A stretch of DNA of 6,054 nt from contig JAITWV010000151.1 in assembly GCA_031285105.1 (NCBI GenBank), positions 1 through 6,054 of the forward strand, written 5' to 3'. How positions within the stretch are numbered: position 1 is the first letter of the stretch; every line of letters starts with the position of its first letter. This document shows, one piece after another, positions 1 to 5,636 of this stretch. The translations under genes and the position numbers were made by a program. This DNA is from Streptococcaceae bacterium (lineage in GTDB: Bacteria; Bacillota; Bacilli; Lactobacillales; Streptococcaceae). A model generated the notes under the pieces. That model did not search any database and had not been told where the DNA came from. It saw only the letters and a list, made by a program, of their open reading frames with translations.

Positions 1-255
1 TATGATTGCAATTTACGGGGTTGTATTTAATAATTTTGCAAATAACCACTTAACAAATACAAATGTCCAACATGGTTTGAATGCGATTGTGAACGCACAA
101 ACAGCAAAACTCTTCGCAATTCTTCTTGCAAATTTTGCGGTAATTGTTTTGCTGTTTGTGCGTTCACAATCGCATTCAAACCATGTTGGACATTTGTATT
201 TGTTAAGTGGTTATTTGCAAAATTATTAAATACAACCCCGTAAATTGCAATCATA
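1..255. repeat. Perfect 110-bp inverted repeat (fold-back) with 35-base spacer at the window edge
   Basis: Bases 1-110 are the exact reverse complement of bases 146-255; each pair of positions sums to 256. The spacer is 111-145, and pairing stops at 110/146 because 111 and 145 are both T. The left arm reaches base 1, so the repeat may continue outside the window. Both arms lie in the 3' part of the multidrug exporter gene: 146-255 is in normal gene context, while 1-110 is the same DNA turned round. As a result, a plus-strand frame from base 2 begins with the same 36 residues as the minus-strand frame from base 254. Zero mismatches over 110 bp means either a very recent event or an artefact of sequencing or assembly. 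I favour the artefact, with a real inverted duplication as the alternative. Confidence 0.97.
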
Positions 256-1463
256 ATGGTTTGACCAAGTGTCCGAATAAGCATCATTACACCTGTCACC
301 ACACCTACTTCTTCTTTTTCAACCATCATCTGCCCACCAACGTTAAATGTTGTAAAGGCAATCCCTAGTCCAAAACCAACCAAACCAGTAACAATAATTA
401 GATAAATAATACTGCTTTGTTGGGGAATTAATAGATAAAAAATAGAAACTATAAAAGCCGAAACTGTACCTATCAATAAAGTTTTATTAATTGCATATTT
501 TTCCAATAAATTTCCGGTTATATTCGAACCAAACATCCATAAAATCGACATGGGTGCCATTACAAGACCTGCGATGGTTGGTGTTTGTCCATTTACTCCT
601 TGCAACCACATCGGCACATAGACATCAATGGTTCCTAAAAACGCATTTAAAAAGAAACCGACAATATTCATCACAATGAAATCACGATTTTTGAAATATT
701 TTAAAGAAATAAGCGGTTCAACATTTTTCTTTTGTGAGCGATAAAATTCAACGAAGCTTGCCAAACTGATTGAAAATAAGATGAACACTTTAAGCGATAA
801 AAATTCTTCTGAAAAAAATTGTACCCCTAAAAGTAAAGAAAGGATCGCAAGCATTAATAAGAAATTTCCCTTATAATCAATTTTTGCCTTTTGCTTTATC
901 CTATCTTCTTCATGTAAAAATAAATACAACAAAGCAATTAAAACAAGACCAATAGGCAAATTGATGAAAAAAATCCAACGCCAAGACAAATGTAAAAGTA
1001 AAAATCCTCCACCCAATGGTCCTAATATTGCCCCTAAACCCCAAACGGCTGATGAAAAACCCATAACTTTTGCCCGTTTTTTAGGCTCATACATATCAGC
1101 CAGCAACGTCATCGGCAAAGCAAACATCGAACCTGTACCAATTCCTTGGATGGCTCTTGCTATAATTAAAAAAAACATGGAGCTACTCATTGCTGATAAG
1201 AGTGAACCAATCATAAATATCACTAAACCAATTGCTAAAACCGGCTTACGTCCAAACATATCAGCTAATTTACCATAAATCGCTGTGGTCATTGCTTGCG
1301 TTAGTAAATAAATAGCAAAAACCCAGTTCATATACTCAATTCCTTGAAGCGATCCGACAATTGTTGGCATTGCAGTAATGACAATTGTTCCTTCAATTGA
1401 GTTCATAAACATCGCCACAAAAACAACTACCGTGACCCAAAAAACATTTGTTTGTTTCTTCAT
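27..1463 (-). CDS. DHA2-type (EmrB/QacA-like) multidrug MFS exporter with aberrant, probably truncated C-terminus
   Basis: This is a membrane drug:proton antiporter of the major facilitator superfamily, expected to export toxic compounds using the proton gradient. It has 478 residues from the chosen ATG. That ATG is preferred over one six codons upstream (1481) because GAGG at 1471-1474 lies 7 bases before it. Visible landmarks are a first helix ending in EGTIVITAMP (about 24-33), motif A GKLADMFGRK (64-73), motif B-like RAIQGIGTG (103-111), motif C-like GAILGPLGGG (144-153), then WRWIFFINLP (161-170), which is typical of the 14-helix DHA2 group. The second half is also strongly hydrophobic up to about helix 13. 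After QLPQNLQEELRR (to residue 451) the frame enters the inverted repeat. The last 27 residues are antisense of the gene's own sequence, are not a convincing membrane helix, and end at a stop inside the left arm. Helix 14 is therefore missing. Family and direction are secure; the true C-terminus is not. The substrate cannot be inferred. Confidence 0.9.
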   Translation of the reverse strand: MKKQTNVFWVTVVVFVAMFMNSIEGTIVITAMPTIVGSLQGIEYMNWVFAIYLLTQAMTTAIYGKLADMFGRKPVLAIGLVIFMIGSLLSAMSSSMFFLIIARAIQGIGTGSMFALPMTLLADMYEPKKRAKVMGFSSAVWGLGAILGPLGGGFLLLHLSWRWIFFINLPIGLVLIALLYLFLHEEDRIKQKAKIDYKGNFLLMLAILSLLLGVQFFSEEFLSLKVFILFSISLASFVEFYRSQKKNVEPLISLKYFKNRDFIVMNIVGFFLNAFLGTIDVYVPMWLQGVNGQTPTIAGLVMAPMSILWMFGSNITGNLLEKYAINKTLLIGTVSAFIVSIFYLLIPQQSSIIYLIIVTGLVGFGLGIAFTTFNVGGQMMVEKEEVGVVTGVMMLIRTLGQTIMIAIYGVVFNNFANNHLTNTNVQHGLNAIVNAQTAKQLPQNLQEELRRVLLFVRSQSHSNHVGHLYLLSGYLQNY

Positions 1464-1474
1464 TCTATTTCCTC
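1464..1474 (-). promoter_or_regulatory. Ribosome binding site deciding the MFS exporter start
   Basis: On the minus strand GAGG (1474-1471) is followed by seven bases, AAATAGA, and then ATG at 1463. The in-frame ATG at 1481 has only the U-tract of the upstream hairpin before it and no purine-rich site, so it is unlikely to be used. Confidence 0.75.
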
Positions 1475-1481
1475 GTTCCAT

Positions 1482-1511
1482 AAAAAAATGCTAGAAAATT
1501 AATCCTAGCAT
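1482..1511 (-). terminator. Weak intrinsic terminator (or attenuator) between the VTT gene and the MFS gene
   Basis: On the minus strand ATGCTAG (1511-1505) and CTAGCAT (1494-1488) form a 7-bp stem with a 10-base AT-rich loop. A run of seven T ends at 1482. The hairpin begins 8 bases after the VTT stop codon. The stem is short with few GC pairs, so it is probably leaky. Its U-tract ends only 18 bases before the exporter start codon, and I see no convincing separate promoter for the exporter, so read-through could supply its transcription. Confidence 0.65.
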
Positions 1512-1519
1512 AAAACTGA

Positions 1520-2119
1520 TTATTTGAAAAAGAAATTGGTTACAAATTGTCCACCGTACAATAGTAAGTAGCTATAAGCAGCAATTGAAACGAATTTTCC
1601 AAAAGTCATAATACCGATAAATTTTTTGGTACTCATTTTAGTTAAGCTATTCATCAACACCAAAGCATCATCTGGTGCAACTGGTGAAATCATCATTAGC
1701 GTAAAGAAAACATCCCATTTTTTACTATTTTCAATTTTGCCAATATATTTATCATACGTTTTATCGCTTACAACCGTTGTAATAAAACTCTTACCATATT
1801 TTTTACCAAGATTATATAAAATAATTGACCCAATCACATTTCCAAGAAAATTATAAATGAAACCATAAATTGGACCAAAAACTAATACACCAGCCACATT
1901 GCTTACTCCACCAGGAATAATTGGCACCACTACTTGAATAATTTGAATAGCCACAAAAATAATTGGACCTAATATTATACGATCACCAATTAAACCTTCT
2001 AAAGCGTGTTGATTGGTGAATACTCCTAATTTAATGAAGTAAAAAACAATCCCCGCTGTTGCTAATAAACCAAATACTGATGCAACATTCATTATGCGTT
2101 TTCCAACATTTGCTTGCAT
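1520..2119 (-). CDS. VTT-domain (TVP38/TMEM64, DedA-like) integral membrane protein
   Basis: The protein has 199 residues and belongs by pattern to the VTT/SNARE-associated (DedA superfamily) group. These are polytopic membrane proteins, some of which act in lipid translocation or membrane homeostasis; the role of this one is not known. One N-terminal membrane helix lies at about 11-30. The domain core follows: VVVPIIPGG (63-71), then a Gly-rich segment with FGPIYG (81-86) and GNVIGS (93-98), then LGKKYGK (104-110). A second conserved block, SPVAPDDALVLMNSLTKMS (145-163), lies in the usual place, and a C-terminal helix spans about 176-190. The start is ATG 2119 because AAAGGGGG (2134-2127) stands 7 bases upstream. 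An in-frame ATG at 2194 would overlap the -35 element and is rejected. The gene has its own promoter, so it is separate from dnaG-rpoD. It is followed by a weak terminator and then the exporter gene. Confidence 0.85.
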   Translation of the reverse strand: MQANVGKRIMNVASVFGLLATAGIVFYFIKLGVFTNQHALEGLIGDRIILGPIIFVAIQIIQVVVPIIPGGVSNVAGVLVFGPIYGFIYNFLGNVIGSIILYNLGKKYGKSFITTVVSDKTYDKYIGKIENSKKWDVFFTLMMISPVAPDDALVLMNSLTKMSTKKFIGIMTFGKFVSIAAYSYLLLYGGQFVTNFFFK

Positions 2120-2134
2120 GCACGTTCCCCCTTT
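2120..2134 (-). promoter_or_regulatory. Ribosome binding site deciding the VTT-protein start
   Basis: The minus strand carries AAAGGGGG at 2134-2127, followed by seven bases and ATG at 2119. This strong site fixes the start 25 codons inside the longest possible frame. Confidence 0.85.
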
Positions 2135-2165
2135 GTGCTTTTTAATATTCTCTTCGACTGTTCTT

Positions 2166-2194
2166 ATTATACTTGGAATGTCAATTGTAGGCAA
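2166..2194 (-). promoter_or_regulatory. SigA-type promoter of the VTT gene
   Basis: On the minus strand TTGCCT (2194-2189) and a perfect TATAAT (2171-2166) are separated by exactly 17 bases. A start near 2159 would give a leader of about 40 bases that contains the ribosome binding site. A TTGACA at 2186-2181 lies inside the spacer, but it is only 7 bases from the -10 and cannot serve this promoter. Confidence 0.8.
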
Positions 2195-2220
2195 TGGATA
2201 AGTCCTCAGTAATGGTTAAG
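2193..2220 (-). repeat. 10-bp direct repeat just upstream of and overlapping the VTT -35 element
   Basis: On the minus strand CTTAACCATT (2220-2211) and CTTATCCATT (2202-2193) match at 9 of 10 positions. They are spaced 18 bases start to start, and the second copy ends inside the -35 hexamer. The placement would suit a regulator binding site, but the repeat is short and AT-rich, and chance cannot be excluded. Confidence 0.4.
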
Positions 2221-2238
2221 TTTTCATTAATATGCGCT

Positions 2239-2266
2239 AAAAAACCAACAATCATGCTGGCTTTTT
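2239..2266 (-). terminator. Intrinsic terminator of the dnaG-rpoD operon
   Basis: On the minus strand AAAAAGCCAGCA (2266-2255) pairs with TGTTGGTTTTTT (2250-2239) around the 4-base loop TGAT, giving 12 pairs including two G-U wobbles. The T-run at the 3' side supplies the U-tract. The hairpin begins 5 bases after the rpoD stop codon, the expected place for the operon terminator. Confidence 0.88.
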
Positions 2267-2271
2267 TGTAT

Positions 2272-3381
2272 TTATTCTAAGAAATCTTTCAATTGTTTCG
2301 AACGGCTTGGATGTCTTAATTTACGTAATGCTTTTGCTTCAATCTGACGAATACGCTCACGTGTTACACCAAAGACTTTTCCTACTTCTTCTAGTGTTCT
2401 TGTGCGTCCATCGTCTAAACCAAAACGCAAACGTAAAACATTTTCCTCACGATCAGTCAAAGTATCTAAAACATCTTCCAATTGCTCTTTTAACATTTCG
2501 TAAGCCGCATGTTCTGCTGGTGATGTTGCATTGTCATCTTCAATAAAGTCACCTAAATGCGAATCATCTTCTTCACCAATTGGCGTTTCTAATGAGACAG
2601 GTTCTTGAGCGATTTTCAAGATTTCACGCACTTTTTCCGTTGGCAATTCCATTTCAGCACCAATTTCTTCTGGTGTTGGTTCGCGTCCTAAGTCTTGAAG
2701 TAATTGACGTTGGATGCGGATTAGTTTGTTAATTGTTTCAACCATGTGTACTGGAATACGAATGGTACGAGCTTGGTCAGCAATCGCACGCGTAATTGCT
2801 TGACGAATCCACCATGTTGCATAAGTGGAGAATTTGAATCCTTTACGGTAATCAAATTTTTCAACAGCCTTCATTAGACCCATATTTCCTTCTTGGATTA
2901 AGTCTAAAAATTGCATCCCACGACCAACATACCGTTTAGCAATCGAAACAACCAAACGTAAATTGGCTTCTGCTAGTTCTTGTTTAGCGATTGTGTCTCC
3001 TGCTTCAATACGCAAAGCAAGTTGGGTTTCTTGATCACCAGTTAATAACGGCACACGACCAATTTCTTTTAAATACATACGCACAGGGTCATTGATTTTA
3101 ACACCCGTTGGTGCGGATAAGTCTTCTAATTCTTCTTTGGCTGGTTTTGCTGCTTCCATGGCTGCTTTTGATGGTTCACCTTTTTCATCAACCACTGAAA
3201 TACCCGCATCTTCTACTTTGCCAAGTAATTCTTCCATCCCTTTAGCATCTAAATCATAAGGAGTAGCTAATTTTTCTGTTAGTTCATCATACACAACGCT
3301 CCCTTTAGCTTTGTTTTCTCTGATAAACTGTGCCACTGCAACATCATAAGTTGTCACATCTTTTTTTTCTGATTGTGCCAC
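2272..3381 (-). CDS. rpoD: Primary (housekeeping) RNA polymerase sigma factor SigA/RpoD
   Basis: This is the vegetative sigma factor that directs RNA polymerase to -35/-10 promoters of housekeeping genes. Its 369 residues are the usual length for Gram-positive SigA, which has a short region 1.1 and lacks the long non-conserved insert of the E. coli protein. Region 1.1 covers about 10-70. Region 1.2 begins at NDPVRMYLKEIG (97-108). Region 2 (about 137-210) contains NLRLVVSIAKRYVGRGMQF, DLIQEGNMGLMKAVEKFDY and FSTYATWWIRQAITRAIADQ, the core-binding and -10 recognition segments. Region 3 follows. Region 4 carries the -35-reading helix-turn-helix with TLEEVGKVFGVTRERIRQIE (329-348). Residues 77-97, between regions 1.1 and 1.2, are the most variable-looking part. 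The start is GTG 3381, 8 bases after AAGGAGG. An ATG five bases upstream is out of frame. The gene starts 19 bases after the dnaG stop and is co-transcribed with it. Confidence 0.98.
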   Translation of the reverse strand: MAQSEKKDVTTYDVAVAQFIRENKAKGSVVYDELTEKLATPYDLDAKGMEELLGKVEDAGISVVDEKGEPSKAAMEAAKPAKEELEDLSAPTGVKINDPVRMYLKEIGRVPLLTGDQETQLALRIEAGDTIAKQELAEANLRLVVSIAKRYVGRGMQFLDLIQEGNMGLMKAVEKFDYRKGFKFSTYATWWIRQAITRAIADQARTIRIPVHMVETINKLIRIQRQLLQDLGREPTPEEIGAEMELPTEKVREILKIAQEPVSLETPIGEEDDSHLGDFIEDDNATSPAEHAAYEMLKEQLEDVLDTLTDREENVLRLRFGLDDGRTRTLEEVGKVFGVTRERIRQIEAKALRKLRHPSRSKQLKDFLE

Positions 3382-3396
3382 GTCATATTCCTCCTT
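3382..3396 (-). promoter_or_regulatory. Ribosome binding site selecting the GTG start of rpoD
   Basis: A full anti-16S match AAGGAGG (3396-3390) lies in the 19-base dnaG-rpoD gap. GTG at 3381 is 8 bases away. The out-of-frame ATG at 3386 is only 3 bases away, which is too close, and it leads to stop after 10 codons. Confidence 0.85.
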
Positions 3397-3400
3397 AAAA

Positions 3401-5287
3401 TTATCGCATTTGTTTTTGTAATCTTTGTAAGTCCATATATTCCTTTAAAAGCTTCATCGCACGTTCCTTATTGCCTGAGCGTTCGGCTTGTAAAAGTTGT
3501 TCTTTTATATGCAAAATCCTTGGTTTCAAAGGATAATTACCTATTTTTTTTAGTAAGTCTTCTATTTCACCATCTTCACTTGTTTGTGGTAAAGATAAAA
3601 GCAAAATTTCTGAGGTTAAACTTTTTAATTCTTGATCTTGCACAAATCCTAAAAAGTCAGCATCAACAAAACTTGTATAGGCATTCGTATATGATTCAAG
3701 TAACACAAAAATCTTTTGATAATTTTCATGTGCAAAAGTAAAATCTGGTATTTCACGCAATTTTGTTTGTACACTTCGCTCATAAAAACTACGAAATAAG
3801 AGTTGTTGCTGTGCTTTTTCAACGGCCGATAACTCTTTAATAGGTGGTATTAGCGTAAACGGAACTTCATTATACTCTGATTGTTCATAATATGCACCTG
3901 AATAGTTTTCATCTGGAAAAGATGGGGGATAATAGTCATCAGATACTTGTGGTATCTCAACAGTGAGTATTTCCTCACGCATTTTTTTTAACTGTGTAAC
4001 CAAAACTTCTTGGCTAAATATGGGAAACTCTGTATGTATTTCATTTAAATACATGTTCACTTCTAAAACAGAATCAATCTTAGCTAACTCTTTAATCAGC
4101 TCGGATACATACGAAATAACATCTTGTTCATTTTTAAGATTATACTCTTTTTTCAACGTAAGTTTCTTATAAGAGAAAACAGATAATTGAGACTTTGTTA
4201 ATAGATTATTTAAATTTTCAGCCCCATATTCACGCACATAGTCATCTGGGTCTAATCCAGCTGGTAAATTGACAATACCAATAGACAATTTTGTTTTTTC
4301 TAAAAGTTCAATCGCACGATGTGTTGCTGTAATTCCAGCATTATCCCCATCATAAACTAAAACAATTTTTTCAACAGTTTTAGCAATTAAATTTAATTGA
4401 ATATCGGTTAGTGCTGTTCCAAGTGTGGCAATTGAATTTTCAATTCCTGCTTGAAAAGCTGCAATTACATCCATTTGCCCTTCAAATAAAAAGACTTCTT
4501 TGGATTTTTTCATCACACGTTTGGCTAAATCAAAATTAAACAGTGTATTTTTCTTTTCGTAGATCTTAGTATCTGTTGAATTAACATACTTGGCAATTTG
4601 TTTATCTGAATCAAGTTCTGGACGTTTTCTTGCACTAAAAGCAATCACTTGCCCACGTTCGTTTCTGATTGGAAAAGTAATACGTCCTGCAAATCGGTCA
4701 TATAGTTGCCCTTTATCATTTTCAGCAATCAAATTAGATGCTTTCATTTGCTCATAACTATACCCTTTTTTCTCAAAAACCCTCAGCAAAAACTGGCGTT
4801 CGTTTGGTGCAAACCCAATTTGAAACGTGGCAATCGTTTTATCCGTTAAACCACGATTAAGTAAATAATTAAGAGCATCTTCGCCTTCTTTCATGTTCAA
4901 TAAGAAGTGATGATACATCGTTGCCGCCAAAGCATGCATTTCAATCAAATCTGTTTCTTCTTTTAAAATTACTCTAGTTGGTGCTTGTTGTGGTAAATCT
5001 ATTGCAATATCCTCAAGCTCCGCAATTTTTCCTAGTGCTTCACGAAAACTCAAATTTTCCATTTCTTCAATAAACGTAATTGCATCACCACTACGCTTAC
5101 AACCATAGCAATGATAAAAACCTTTTTCCAAACTCACATTAAATGATGGTGTTTTTTCTCCATGAAACGGACATAAGCCCAGGTAATTTTTCCCGCGCTT
5201 GTCTAATTTCACATAGTGTGAGATGAGGTTGACGATATTTACTTGACTTTTGATTTGCTCGATTGTTTGCTCAAATGTTTGTGCCAA
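3401..5287 (-). CDS. dnaG: DNA primase DnaG
   Basis: This enzyme synthesises the RNA primers for lagging-strand and restart DNA synthesis at the replication fork, working with the replicative helicase. It has 628 residues from the chosen start, close to the family norm of about 600-630. The N-terminal zinc ribbon has the CHC2 pattern C39-P-F-H42 and C60-Y-G-C63. The polymerase core includes RFAGRITFPI (198-207), then the TOPRIM fold with EGQMD (269-273), YDGD (312-315) and LDPDD (345-349), which supply the metal-binding acidic residues. The C-terminal third (about 440-628), which should hold the helicase-interaction domain, is less conserved to the eye. The start is TTG 5287: GGGAGG lies 7 bases upstream, and the resulting MAQTFEQTIEQIK resembles other primase N-termini. 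The in-frame ATG at 5302 has no ribosome binding site and would contain this one. The gene is first in the dnaG-rpoD operon and has its own promoter. Confidence 0.97.
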   Translation of the reverse strand: MAQTFEQTIEQIKSQVNIVNLISHYVKLDKRGKNYLGLCPFHGEKTPSFNVSLEKGFYHCYGCKRSGDAITFIEEMENLSFREALGKIAELEDIAIDLPQQAPTRVILKEETDLIEMHALAATMYHHFLLNMKEGEDALNYLLNRGLTDKTIATFQIGFAPNERQFLLRVFEKKGYSYEQMKASNLIAENDKGQLYDRFAGRITFPIRNERGQVIAFSARKRPELDSDKQIAKYVNSTDTKIYEKKNTLFNFDLAKRVMKKSKEVFLFEGQMDVIAAFQAGIENSIATLGTALTDIQLNLIAKTVEKIVLVYDGDNAGITATHRAIELLEKTKLSIGIVNLPAGLDPDDYVREYGAENLNNLLTKSQLSVFSYKKLTLKKEYNLKNEQDVISYVSELIKELAKIDSVLEVNMYLNEIHTEFPIFSQEVLVTQLKKMREEILTVEIPQVSDDYYPPSFPDENYSGAYYEQSEYNEVPFTLIPPIKELSAVEKAQQQLLFRSFYERSVQTKLREIPDFTFAHENYQKIFVLLESYTNAYTSFVDADFLGFVQDQELKSLTSEILLLSLPQTSEDGEIEDLLKKIGNYPLKPRILHIKEQLLQAERSGNKERAMKLLKEYMDLQRLQKQMR

Positions 5288-5300
5288 GTGCTCGCCTCCC
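5288..5300 (-). promoter_or_regulatory. Ribosome binding site selecting the TTG start of dnaG
   Basis: GGGAGG (5300-5295) is followed by seven bases and TTG at 5287. The upstream in-frame ATG (5302-5300) runs straight into this site and has only AT-rich sequence before it. A TTG start would lower translation efficiency, which suits a protein needed in few copies. Confidence 0.8.
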
Positions 5301-5329
5301 ATGTAACTTACATAAATAGTCCATTATCA

Positions 5330-5357
5330 ATTGTACCATATAAATAAGAGAATTCAA
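5330..5357 (-). promoter_or_regulatory. Extended -10 SigA promoter of dnaG-rpoD
   Basis: On the minus strand TTGAAT (5357-5352) is followed by 16 bases and TACAAT (5335-5330). A TG lies one base before the hexamer (TGGTACAAT), an extended -10 element. A start near 5323 would leave about 36 bases of leader before the TTG codon, containing the ribosome binding site. The inverted-repeat element at 5372-5530 ends about 14 bases upstream of the -35. Confidence 0.75.
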
Positions 5358-5371
5358 GTATCTGTAATTTA

Positions 5372-5530
5372 GGGCATGTACGAAAACTATTATTACTAAT
5401 AAATCTGGGCTACTTTTTTCATAATCTAGGCAAAATTTTGAGTTTATGTGGTTCATAAGCACAAAATTTTAACGACGAGTATGGAAAAAGTAACTCAGAT
5501 TTATTGTTTTAATAGTTTTCGTACACGCCC
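5372..5530. mobile_element. MITE-like element with long imperfect inverted repeats flanked by TA
   Basis: Bases 5369-5423 and the reverse complement of 5480-5533 agree at 48 of 55 aligned positions, with six mismatches and one single-base gap. The conserved outer ends read GGGCATGTACGAAAACTATT and GGGCGTGTACGAAAACTATT. If the element starts at GGGC, it is 159 bp and flanked on both sides by TA (5370-5371 and 5531-5532), as expected for a TA target duplication like that of IS630/mariner-type transposons; that family assignment is inference. The 56-base centre holds two copies of CAAAATTTT (5431-5439, 5462-5470) and a small hairpin TTATG/CATAA (5444-5458). There is no gene inside. It sits between the spx terminator and the dnaG promoter, where insertion is harmless. 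A decayed IS with its middle lost, or a non-mobile palindrome, remains possible. Confidence 0.65.
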
Positions 5531-5544
5531 TAATACAAGGAAAG

Positions 5545-5580
5545 AAAAAAGGTTGGAATTTTTTTCTCCAACCTTTTTTT
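5545..5580. terminator. Strong bidirectional intrinsic terminator downstream of spx
   Basis: GGTTGGA (5551-5557) and TCCAACC (5567-5573) form the stem core around a 9-base loop. Six A (5545-5550) pair with the T-run starting at 5574, extending the stem to about 13 bp. The A-run reads as a U-tract on the minus strand and the T-run as one on the plus strand, so it can stop transcription both ways. For spx, on the minus strand, it lies about 57 bases past the stop codon. No plus-strand gene reaches it in this window. Confidence 0.88.
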
Positions 5581-5587
5581 GTTTTTT

Positions 5588-5626
5588 GGGATGAGTAATA
5601 TGTATCCCGGTCCAAATAACAACCGG
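5588..5626 (-). other. Two overlapping small hairpins in the spx 3' untranslated region
   Basis: GGGAT (5588-5592) can pair with ATCCC (5604-5608), and CCGGT (5607-5611) with ACCGG (5622-5626). The two 5-bp stems share bases 5607-5608, so they cannot both form completely. They lie between the spx stop and its terminator. The stems are short and function is unknown; they may be no more than GC-rich islands in an AT-rich spacer. Confidence 0.35.
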
Positions 5627-5636
5627 AAGCAAAAAC

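Noticed and set aside
2..229. Plus-strand frame of 75 codons starting at an ATG
   Set aside because: Its first 36 residues are identical to part of the minus-strand exporter because of the inverted repeat. It has no ribosome binding site visible and is a mirror image, not a separate gene.
961..1278. Plus-strand frame of 105 codons
   Set aside because: It lies fully antisense to the well-supported exporter gene, has no family features and has no convincing ribosome binding site.
2120..2194. N-terminal extension of 25 residues on the VTT protein
   Set aside because: The upstream ATG falls within the -35 element and the extension covers the promoter and ribosome binding site.
3373..3741. Plus-strand frame of 122 codons
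   Set aside because: It is antisense to the end of dnaG and the start of rpoD. Its hydrophobic composition follows from reading lysine- and glutamate-rich coding DNA on the opposite strand.
5271..5462. Minus-strand frame of 63 codons upstream of dnaG
   Set aside because: It overlaps the dnaG start, its promoter and the inverted-repeat element, and has no ribosome binding site or recognisable family.
5369..5533. Reading the long palindrome as a CRISPR, riboswitch or tRNA-like element
   Set aside because: There are only two inverted arms and no direct repeat-spacer pattern. It lies between the spx terminator and the dnaG start of transcription, so it is not an mRNA leader, and it does not fold as a tRNA.
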